DNA of 64,000 bases from Nocardioides sp. JS614 (GTDB lineage Bacteria > Actinomycetota > Actinomycetes > Propionibacteriales > Nocardioidaceae), in assembly GCF_000015265.1 (NCBI RefSeq), contig NC_008699.1, forward strand, positions 4,898,001 to 4,962,000. Direction: 5' to 3'. A model generated the notes under the pieces. The model ran no database searches and was not told where the DNA came from. It saw only the letters and a list, made by a program, of their open reading frames with translations. The position numbers and the translations under genes were made by a program. Shown here in pieces: positions 57,357-64,000 of this stretch. Position 1 is the stretch's first letter. The number at the start of each line of letters is the position of its first letter.

Positions 57357-59693
57357 TCAGCCGCGCCGCGGTCGACGGCCGCGGCCCCCGCCGCTCGGCG
57401 AGGCGCCCCCGCTCGGCGGCGTGCTCGGGCTGTCCGAGGACGACGGCGAGCCCGACGGCGAGCCGCACCCGAGCAGGCCGCAGCTGTCGCTCGGCGACTC
57501 GGTCGGGGTGGGCGTCTCGGTCGGGGTCGGGGTCGAGGACTCCGACGGCGTCTCGCTCGGCGTCTCGCTCGGCTTCGGGGTCTTGGTCGGCTTCGGCGGC
57601 GGCGTGTACGGCTCGTGCCCGTCGGCCGGCGCCTCGCCGTCGACGTTCGCCGGCTCGGGGAAGCTCTCCACCTCGGTGCCCTCGAGGGCGCGGCTCATCA
57701 CGGCGGTCCAGGTGCGGGTCGGATACTCCGCACCGAAGTACGACGGCAGCCAGTCGTTGAGCGCGTTGTCGCCGTCGCCGCGGACGTACATGACGGCCGT
57801 CGCGAGCTGCGGGGTGTACCCGACGAACCACGACGAGGAGACGTCGCCGTCGTCGTTGGTGGCCGTGCCGGTCTTGCCGGCCGCCGGACGACCCAGGGCC
57901 AGCGCGTTGCGGCCGGTGCCGTTCGCGACCACCTGCTGCAGGGCGTAGGAGGTGTCGGCGGCGATGTCCTCGCTGGTCGCCTTCTGCCCGGACGCGGTCG
58001 TCACGTCGACGCCGTCGGCGAAGTCGTCGAACGCCGGGGTGGTGTGCTGCTTGAAGGAGTAGAGCACCTCGCCCTTGCGGCTCACGATCTTGTCGATCAC
58101 GTGCACGTCGGCGCGCTCGCCGCCGTTCGCGATCGTCGCGTAGGCGTTGGCCATGTTGATCGGGCTGATCCGCGCCTTGCCGAGGGTGACCAGCGCGTCC
58201 GGTTCGAGGTCGATGCTCTTGTCGGGGATCCCGGGGTACTTCTTCGTCGGGTCCGCCGGCGGGATCCCGACCTTGTTCGCGGTCTCGACGATCTTCGCCG
58301 GCCCGTCGGGGATCGAGTTCGACATGTCGACGAAGGCGGTGTTGATCGACTGCTCGGTCGCGAGGGTCAGGCTGACCTTGGCGCCGTAGTCGTTGCCGTC
58401 GCCGGGACCCTCGTTGACCACGTCGAGGCCGTCGGGGAAGACGTACGGCGAGTTGCCCTCGAAGGTGTCCTTGAGCGAGTAGCCGTTCTCCAGGGCCGTG
58501 GCGACCGTGATCGGCTTGATCGTCGAGCCGACCATCCCGCCGGTGGCCGCCCAGTTGATCTGGGAGTCCAGGTAGTCCTGACCGCCGTAGAACCCGCGCA
58601 GCGCACCGGTGCCGGGCTCGACGCTCGCGACCCCGATGTGCAGCTCCTTGTCCTTGAAGCCCTCGGGCCGCTGCTCCAGCACGCCGGCCTTCGCGGCGTC
58701 CATGGCCTTCTGCGTGAACGTAGTGGTGATCCGGTAGCCCTGGCTGTCGATCTGCTCGTCGGTGTAGCCGAGCTCGTGCATCTCGTCGCGCACCAGCTTG
58801 AGCATGTGGCCGCGCTGCTCGCCGTACTTGCTCTCCGCCTTGATCTCCGGGAACTTCGGCAGCGACTTCTCGGCCTTGTCGGCCTGCTCGGCGGTGATGT
58901 TGCCGGCGTCGGCCATCCCGTCGAGGACGTAGGCGTAGCGCTCCTTGAGCGCCCGCTTGTTGTCCTTGCCGTTGGCCGGGTCGAAGCGCGAGGGGTTGTT
59001 CAGCACGCTCGCGAGGACGGCCGACTCCTTCAGGGAGAGGTCCTTGGCGTCCTTGTCGAAGAACGCCCGGGAGGCCGCCTGCACGCCGTACGCCCCGCGC
59101 CCGAAGTAGATCGTGTTGAGGTAGCCCTCGAGGATCTCCGACTTGCTCTTCGTGCGCTGGATCTTCAGCGACAGGATCGCCTCCTTCACCTTGCGGGTGT
59201 AGGAACGCTCCTGATTGAGGTAGAGGATCTTGACGTACTGCTGGGTGATCGTCGACGCACCCTGGGTCGAGTTGCCCTGCGCGTTGCTGAAGGCGGCGCG
59301 CAGGATCCCCTTCGGGTCGATGCCGTTGTCGGTCCGGAAGGACCGGTTCTCCGCGGCGACCACCGCGTCCTGGAGCGTCTGGGGCATCTGCTTGAGCGTG
59401 ATCGACTCACGGTTCTGGGTGGCGAAGTTGCCGACCTGGGCCTTGCCGTCGGCGTAGTAGACGAACGACGTCTCGGCCTCGAAGTCGGCGTTCGGGTCCG
59501 GGATGTCGATCGTCTTGTAGAGGAAGACGAACCCGCCGACGGCGATCAGCAGGAGCGCCAGGCCCACGATCGAGCCCCACTTCGCGACCCGCAGCGCCTG
59601 CTGCTTGCGGGTGCGGGGACGCTTGGGCTTGCTGCCCGGCTTGGAGGCGGTCGTCTTGCTGGCGGGGCCTGCGGCCCTGCGCTTACCACTCAC
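57357..59693 (-). CDS. Class A penicillin-binding protein
   Basis: 778 residues. Cytoplasmic basic tail, one helix (WGSIVGLALLLIAVGGFVFL), a GT51 glycosyltransferase (AVVAAENRSFRTDNGIDPKG; STQGASTITQQYVKILYLNQ; EGYLNTIYFGRGAYGVQAAS) and a transpeptidase (GSTIKPITVA with the active Ser, TEQSINTAF as SxN, AAGKTGTATN as KTG). The C-terminal 100 residues are a Pro/Thr/Ser-rich tail (PKPSETPSETPSESSTPTPT) with one Cys pair. It polymerises and crosslinks peptidoglycan. It is the counterpart of mycobacterial PonA1 by order and architecture. Confidence 0.95.
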   Translation of the reverse strand: MSGKRRAAGPASKTTASKPGSKPKRPRTRKQQALRVAKWGSIVGLALLLIAVGGFVFLYKTIDIPDPNADFEAETSFVYYADGKAQVGNFATQNRESITLKQMPQTLQDAVVAAENRSFRTDNGIDPKGILRAAFSNAQGNSTQGASTITQQYVKILYLNQERSYTRKVKEAILSLKIQRTKSKSEILEGYLNTIYFGRGAYGVQAASRAFFDKDAKDLSLKESAVLASVLNNPSRFDPANGKDNKRALKERYAYVLDGMADAGNITAEQADKAEKSLPKFPEIKAESKYGEQRGHMLKLVRDEMHELGYTDEQIDSQGYRITTTFTQKAMDAAKAGVLEQRPEGFKDKELHIGVASVEPGTGALRGFYGGQDYLDSQINWAATGGMVGSTIKPITVATALENGYSLKDTFEGNSPYVFPDGLDVVNEGPGDGNDYGAKVSLTLATEQSINTAFVDMSNSIPDGPAKIVETANKVGIPPADPTKKYPGIPDKSIDLEPDALVTLGKARISPINMANAYATIANGGERADVHVIDKIVSRKGEVLYSFKQHTTPAFDDFADGVDVTTASGQKATSEDIAADTSYALQQVVANGTGRNALALGRPAAGKTGTATNDDGDVSSSWFVGYTPQLATAVMYVRGDGDNALNDWLPSYFGAEYPTRTWTAVMSRALEGTEVESFPEPANVDGEAPADGHEPYTPPPKPTKTPKPSETPSETPSESSTPTPTETPTPTESPSDSCGLLGCGSPSGSPSSSDSPSTPPSGGASPSGGGRGRRPRRG

Positions 59694-59706
59694 AGTCGTT
59701 GGCTCC

Positions 59707-59742
59707 GCTGGTCGGGGTGCTGGTCGGGGTGCTGGTCGGCGT
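59707..59742. repeat. Three tandem 12-base repeats in the PBP leader
   Basis: GCTGGTCGGGGT at 59707-59718 and 59719-59730, then GCTGGTCGGCGT at 59731-59742, just upstream of the PBP start codon on its leader side. Copy number could affect translation of the PBP mRNA. Confidence 0.6.
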
Positions 59743-59846
59743 GAAGATCCTGGTCAGGGTACGGCGGCCGGGTGGGCCCGCCCAAGACGTCGGCCCGGAC
59801 GGTACCGCCGGGGCGTGAGCGAGGTCTCAGGGACGGGTCATACCGA

Positions 59847-59883
59847 TTGCGGATTCGCAACGGACGGATATATCGCTACGATA
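59847..59883 (+). promoter_or_regulatory. padR promoter with two dyads
   Basis: TTCGCA (59854-59859), 17 bases, TACGAT (59877-59882), then seven bases to the ATG at 59890. TATCG-CTA-CGATA (59871-59883) covers the -10 and TTGCG-GATT-CGCAA (59847-59860) covers the -35. Both are good candidates for PadR self-repression. Confidence 0.55.
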
Positions 59884-59889
59884 GGTCGT

Positions 59890-60501
59890 ATGGCACGTCG
59901 GGCGGAGACCATCGAGCTGGCAGTCCTCGGGCTGCTGCACGAGGGTCCGATGCACGGCTACGAGCTCCGCAAGCGGCTCAACCTCATGCTCGGCTGGGGT
60001 CGGGTCCTCTCCTACGGATCGCTCTACCCCACCTTGAAGAAGATGCTCCGCGGCGCCCTCATCGAGGAGGCCGCCACGACGGTCACGCCGGTCACCCGCC
60101 GGCCCCGGATCGTCTACCAGCTCACCGAGTCCGGGCAGCGTGAGTTCGAGCGACTGATGACCGAGGTCGGTCCCACCGCATGGGAGGACGACAACTTCGA
60201 CATCCGGTTCGCGTTCTTCAGCCGCACCGACATGGAGATCCGGCTGCGGGTCCTGGAAGGCCGGCGGACCCGGCTCCAGGAGCGCCTCGACCGGGTGCAG
60301 AGCCAGCTGTCGATGACGCAGAAGGAGGTCGACCGGTATGCCATCGAGCTCCAACGCCACGGCGTCGAGTCGGTCGAGCGCGAGGTCCGCTGGCTCTCCG
60401 ACCTGATCAACGCCGAGCGCAGCGGCGAGCACGACACCAGCACCACCTCCGCGGCAGCACCAGCCGCGGTGCAGCCCCCCGAGGTCAGCGGCCAGAAGTA
60501 G
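59890..60501 (+). CDS. PadR-family transcriptional regulator
   Basis: 203 residues from the ATG at 59890. The winged helix is TIELAVLGLLHEGPMHGYEL followed by RKRLNLMLGWGRVLSYGSLY and PTLKKMLRGALIEE. The C-terminal half is a long dimerisation helix (VLEGRRTRLQERLDRVQSQL) ending in a Ser/Thr/Ala tail. It lies next to ino1 as Rv0047c does in M. tuberculosis, so it may control inositol synthesis. Readings upstream of 59890 are shadow. Confidence 0.9.
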   Translation: MARRAETIELAVLGLLHEGPMHGYELRKRLNLMLGWGRVLSYGSLYPTLKKMLRGALIEEAATTVTPVTRRPRIVYQLTESGQREFERLMTEVGPTAWEDDNFDIRFAFFSRTDMEIRLRVLEGRRTRLQERLDRVQSQLSMTQKEVDRYAIELQRHGVESVEREVRWLSDLINAERSGEHDTSTTSAAAPAAVQPPEVSGQK

Positions 60502-60522
60502 CGCCTCGCCTCAGACGAGCAG

Positions 60523-60541
60523 TCCGGCCACCGTGGCCGGA
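60523..60541. promoter_or_regulatory. Perfect dyad between padR and ino1
   Basis: TCCGGCCAC-C-GTGGCCGGA: nine-base arms around one C. It could be a padR terminator or an operator before ino1. It touches the ATG at 60541, which is one reason to prefer the ino1 start at 60562. Confidence 0.5.
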
Positions 60542-60561
60542 TGACGGAAAGGAACAACCCG

Positions 60562-61647
60562 ATGGGTTCGGTTCGAGTAGCAATCGTGGGAGTCGGCAAC
60601 TGCGCCTCCTCCCTGGTCCAGGGTGTGCACTACTACCGGGACGCCGACCCGACGGGAACGGTGCCCGGGCTGATGCACGTGACCTTCGGCGAGTACCACG
60701 TCAAGGACGTGGAGTTCGTCGCGGCGTTCGACGTCGACGACAAGAAGGTCGGCAAGGACCTCTCCGAGGCGATCAACGCCTCCGAGAACAACACCATCAA
60801 GATCGCCGAGGTCCCCACGCTCGGCATCGACGTCCAGCGCGGTCACACCCTCGACGGCCTCGGCAAGTACTACCGCCAGACCATCGAGGAGTCGGCCGCC
60901 GAGCCGGTCGACGTGGTCCGGGTCCTCAAGGACACCCAGGCCGACGTGCTCGTCTCCTACCTCCCGGTGGGCTCCGAGGAGGCCGACAAGTTCTACGCCC
61001 AGTGCGCGATCGACGCCGGCGTGGCCTTCGTCAACGCCCTCCCCGTCTTCATCGCCTCCGACCCGGTCTGGGCCAAGAAGTTCGAGGACGCCGGCGTCCC
61101 GATCGTCGGTGACGACATCAAGTCGCAGGTGGGCGCCACCATCACCCACCGCGTGATCGCGAAGCTCTTCGAGGACCGCGGCGTCGCGCTGGACCGCACC
61201 TACCAGCTCAACGTCGGCGGCAACATGGACTTCAAGAACATGCTCGAGCGCGAGCGCCTGGAGTCCAAGAAGGTCTCCAAGACCCAGTCCGTGACGTCCA
61301 ACCTCAAGGGCGAGCTGGCCGGCAAGGTCGCCGACCGCAACGTGCACATCGGCCCGTCGGACTACGTCCAGTGGCTCGACGACCGCAAGTGGGCCTACGT
61401 CCGCCTCGAGGGTCGCGCGTTCGGTGACGTGCCGCTGAACATGGAGTACAAGCTCGAGGTCTGGGACTCCCCGAACTCGGCCGGCATCATCATCGACGCG
61501 ATCCGCGCCGCGAAGATCGCCAAGGACCGTGGCCTCGGCGGCCCGATCATCTCGGCGTCGTCGTACCTGATGAAGTCCCCGCCGGTGCAGCTCCCCGACG
61601 ACGAGGGTCGCCGCCGCGTCGAGGCCTTCATCAAGGGCGAAGAGTGA
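60562..61647 (+). CDS. ino1: Inositol-3-phosphate synthase
   Basis: 361 residues from the ATG at 60562 (AAAGGA upstream); an ATG seven codons earlier lacks a binding site. The NAD-binding start is VRVAIVGVGNCASSLVQGVH. Catalytic segments: GDDIKSQVGATITHRVIAKL and LNVGGNMDFKNMLERERLES, then SKKVSKTQSVTSNL with the conserved lysines. It converts glucose 6-phosphate to inositol 3-phosphate, the precursor of phosphatidylinositol and mycothiol in actinobacteria. The length fits the short prokaryotic class. Downstream is a strong terminator. Confidence 0.96.
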   Translation: MGSVRVAIVGVGNCASSLVQGVHYYRDADPTGTVPGLMHVTFGEYHVKDVEFVAAFDVDDKKVGKDLSEAINASENNTIKIAEVPTLGIDVQRGHTLDGLGKYYRQTIEESAAEPVDVVRVLKDTQADVLVSYLPVGSEEADKFYAQCAIDAGVAFVNALPVFIASDPVWAKKFEDAGVPIVGDDIKSQVGATITHRVIAKLFEDRGVALDRTYQLNVGGNMDFKNMLERERLESKKVSKTQSVTSNLKGELAGKVADRNVHIGPSDYVQWLDDRKWAYVRLEGRAFGDVPLNMEYKLEVWDSPNSAGIIIDAIRAAKIAKDRGLGGPIISASSYLMKSPPVQLPDDEGRRRVEAFIKGEE

Positions 61648-61709
61648 GCGTGAGGAACGAACGCGCACTCGTCTCGCCCGCAGGCTGAGCAAGCCGCACG
61701 GCCGAGCCG

Positions 61710-61740
61710 TTGACCCGCCCGAGAGCCTCGGGCGGGTCAA
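61710..61740 (+). terminator. Terminator hairpin after ino1
   Basis: TTGACCCGCCCGAG-AGC-CTCGGGCGGGTCAA: perfect 14-base arms with a three-base loop, 63 bases after the ino1 stop and before the next gene on the same strand. Confidence 0.8.
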
Positions 61741-61898
61741 CGCCATTTCGGGGCCATCACGGGCCACCGGTCCAGACCGCTCGGCCCGGTCCGGCGGCAC
61801 CGGGCGGGGATGCGCCGGCCCGCCATAACCAGCCGGACGGACGGGTCGTTGGGGTGGCACCGCGTCGCCTCCGGCGACCCCTCGAGATTGCGTCCTCC

Positions 61899-64000
61899 AT
61901 GACCAACCCTCCATCGAGCACCTCGTCGAGCATCCCGGCGCGCACGCTGCGCCCCTGGCGGACCGCAGCGGTCACCACCGCGCTGGCGGTCGCCCTCACC
62001 ACCGGCCTGTCGGCTGTCCTCGCCCCGGTCGGGGCCGCCGCACCCGCCAGCACCCAGCCCCGGCCGATCGGCGCCCACGGCCTGTCCGTCTCCTTCGACC
62101 GCCAGTCGGCCACCATCGAGCGCGGCGAGCGGTTCCGGGTGTCCGGCACCGTCTCGACGCTGAGCCAGACCTCGCTCACCGCGGTGCCCCGGACCGGTGA
62201 AGGGGTGCCGGCGAGCTTCACCCTGACCGTCACCGACCCCGCCGGCAGGGTGCTCGGCACCCAGGCCGTGACCGCCGCCGACGACGGCAGCTTCGCCACC
62301 ATGGTGCCCGGCGCCATCACCGACGGCCTCGCCGACGCGGACCTGCTGCGACTGGGCCTGCGCGCCGTGGACGCGACGTACGACGACCACCAGGCCGCCG
62401 ACGCCGGCGCCGGATCGGTGGCGGTCCGCGCGGCCGCGACCGGGCTCCAGGTCGAGAACAGCTTCGTCTCGGCCGTCGGCTGGGTGAAGCCGGGCGAGGC
62501 CTACCCCTCGCGGATCATCGTCCAGAACCCCACCGCCACCCCGGTGGCCGGCGCCTCGGTCACGATCACGGCACCCGCAGGCACGAGCTTCACGAACGCC
62601 AGCGGCCCCGGCACCCACCCGTTCAGCAGCGACACGGTGGCCTGGACGATCCCGTCGGTGCCGGCGGCGACCGGCACGGTGCCCGGCACCGTCACCCTGG
62701 TCCTGGAGAGCAAGGCCGACACCGTCGCCCAGGACCCGACGGTGGTCTGGCGCGACCTGTCCACCACCGCTCGCCTCACCGCGAGCACCGGGGCCCAGAC
62801 CGTGGTCAGCCACGGCCCCAAGGTGATCCCGCCGAGCGACGCCTTCGACACCGCCCGGTACGGCGACCGCCCGTTCCCGGTCATCCCGGTGGAGTACCGC
62901 GACCGCGCGTACACCGCCGCGCACACCGGTGAGCAGCTCGAGGAGGTCATCAACTCCCCCGCCAAGCCCGGCTCCACCTTCAACCTGTACCAGGAGATGT
63001 CCCTGGGCCAGCTCTTCCCCAACGGCAGCGTCCCCTCCGCGGGGATCGCGACGGCCGACTTCACCAGCTACGCCCCCGGCTTCCCGTTCACCCAGATCGA
63101 CCCGACGGCCGTCAACACCTGCGCCGGCGTCACGCAGACCGACACCCCGGCCGGCGCGATCCCCGCGCCCGGCACGGTCGGCGGCCCGGCGTACACGGAG
63201 CGGATCACCAACGGCGTCTACAACCTGCCCGGCACCACCGGCTACTACGGCTCCGACGGCGCGGGCTCCGCGGTGATCGGCTCCCTCACCGGCATCTCGG
63301 CGCTCGCCCAGATCGACAGCGGCTGCGGGCCGACCAGCAAGCTCGTCGTGGACGCGGCCGCGCTCGCCGACCCCGAGATCGACTACTCGGACTACGACAC
63401 CGACAAGGACGGCGTGGTCGACTTCTTCATGGCCGTGTTCGCCGGCTGCGGCGGCAACGGCGCCTCCCAGCTCGGGCTGTGCAGCGACGACCCCCAGGAC
63501 GCGCTGCCCTACGACAACGTCTGGCCGCACAGCTCGTCGCTGGAGTACTACTACAACGACGCGAAGACGGGCCTGCCCGGCTTCACCACCGACGACCAGC
63601 TCAAGGACCTCGAGGGCCGGCCGCTCTGGTACACCGACAAGACCTACAAGGACATGACCACGACCGACAAGGGCGACGCCCTCAAGGTCTTCGTCCGGGT
63701 CGGCCCCTACAACCTCAACCCCGAGACGGCCATCGACAAGGCGAGCGTGATCTCGCACGAGTACGGCCACTCGCTCGGGCTGCCGGACTTCTACTCCGTC
63801 GGCGGCCGCGAGACCTACGGCGACTGGAACCTGATGGCGACCGACAAGTCGCAGAACATGGACGCCTTCTCCCGCCAGGAGCTCGGCTGGGTCGTCCCGC
63901 AGGTGCTCCGGGCAGGCGAGACCCGGACCGTCGACGGCTGGACCGACTCCAAGCAGGACACCGGCACGATCACGTGGCAGCGCCCCGACGGGACGCCGTA
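61899..64000 (+). CDS. Secreted M6-family metalloprotease (immune inhibitor A type), 3' end outside window
   Basis: 700 codons from the ATG at 61899 to the edge, all open. Signal peptide at about 15-50 (WRTAAVTTALAVALTTGLSA). Residues 55-290 are beta-rich domains (GLQVENSFVSAVGWVKPGEA; TPVAGASVTITAPAGTSF). The M6 domain follows: KVIPPSDAFDTARYGDRPFP, EYYYNDAKTGLPGFTTDDQL and the zinc site SHEYGHSLGLPDFYS (HExxH at 620-624). The usual later parts (repeats or anchor) would lie beyond the window. It likely digests extracellular proteins. Confidence 0.9.
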   Translation, partial: MTNPPSSTSSSIPARTLRPWRTAAVTTALAVALTTGLSAVLAPVGAAAPASTQPRPIGAHGLSVSFDRQSATIERGERFRVSGTVSTLSQTSLTAVPRTGEGVPASFTLTVTDPAGRVLGTQAVTAADDGSFATMVPGAITDGLADADLLRLGLRAVDATYDDHQAADAGAGSVAVRAAATGLQVENSFVSAVGWVKPGEAYPSRIIVQNPTATPVAGASVTITAPAGTSFTNASGPGTHPFSSDTVAWTIPSVPAATGTVPGTVTLVLESKADTVAQDPTVVWRDLSTTARLTASTGAQTVVSHGPKVIPPSDAFDTARYGDRPFPVIPVEYRDRAYTAAHTGEQLEEVINSPAKPGSTFNLYQEMSLGQLFPNGSVPSAGIATADFTSYAPGFPFTQIDPTAVNTCAGVTQTDTPAGAIPAPGTVGGPAYTERITNGVYNLPGTTGYYGSDGAGSAVIGSLTGISALAQIDSGCGPTSKLVVDAAALADPEIDYSDYDTDKDGVVDFFMAVFAGCGGNGASQLGLCSDDPQDALPYDNVWPHSSSLEYYYNDAKTGLPGFTTDDQLKDLEGRPLWYTDKTYKDMTTTDKGDALKVFVRVGPYNLNPETAIDKASVISHEYGHSLGLPDFYSVGGRETYGDWNLMATDKSQNMDAFSRQELGWVVPQVLRAGETRTVDGWTDSKQDTGTITWQRPDGTP

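Noticed and set aside
57138..59744. 868-codon rightward frame over the PBP gene
   Set aside because: Shadow of the class A PBP.
61737..63770. 677-codon leftward frame
   Set aside because: Shadow of the M6 metalloprotease, which is open on the plus strand from 61899 to the edge.

Overview
The window is high-GC DNA from an actinobacterium, most likely Nocardioides or a close relative (family Nocardioidaceae). This rests on the very high G+C of the backbone, frequent GTG/TTG starts, many genes with a TANNNT -10 box six to eight bases before the start codon (leaderless style), and the actinobacterial gene order ino1 - padR - class A PBP - GT87-like membrane protein - rpsF - ssb - rpsR - rplI - dnaB. 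I recall the same order around Rv0046c-Rv0058 of Mycobacterium tuberculosis.

Layout. 1-560: a gene fragment at the edge, palindromic repeats and the 3' remnant of a DUF222/HNH endonuclease gene. 560-3878: pseudouridine catabolism (psuG plus an HTH-kinase fusion) behind a YibE/F-like membrane gene. 3971-10475: a LysE-type exporter and a PucR-controlled amine/amino-acid catabolic cluster (semialdehyde dehydrogenase, class III aminotransferase, FAD amine oxidase). 10497-18971: a leftward operon for uptake and hydrolysis of alpha-glucosides (ROK repressor, two permeases, lipoprotein binding protein, GH15, GH31), preceded by a nucleotidyltransferase gene. 19132-27723: secreted and small enzymes, plus a divergent ECF sigma-factor locus whose two promoters are mirror copies.

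27926-36878 is an accessory island of visibly lower G+C, bounded by a 25-bp inverted repeat. It holds an IS1182-type element carrying its CTAG target duplication. That element is itself interrupted by an IS110-type element whose upstream non-coding region folds as a two-loop bridge RNA, with guide segments matching this insertion's target and donor. The rest of the island has winged-helix genes, a Nudix-kinase pair, a four-helix membrane protein and a SinR/Cas2-like protein. The group resembles a small defence or conflict cassette, but no function is proven.

36880-45000 is the replication/ribosome region: dnaB with a class 3 intein carrying a LAGLIDADG endonuclease, a DnaA-box-rich leader, a MATE exporter, secreted proteins, then rplI, rpsR, ssb and rpsF. 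45349-47801 has a Ser/Thr kinase, two tiny genes absent from ordinary ORF calls, endonuclease IV and a glyoxalase-fold protein. 47825-53383 is a sigma factor - small protein - subtilase - CHAT (caspase-like) protease cassette, the best candidate here for an undescribed signalling or suicide system. 53589-61647 is a cell-envelope block (FemX-like transferase, alanine racemase-like protein, GT87-like membrane protein, class A PBP) plus PadR and inositol-phosphate synthase. A secreted M6 metalloprotease runs off the right edge.
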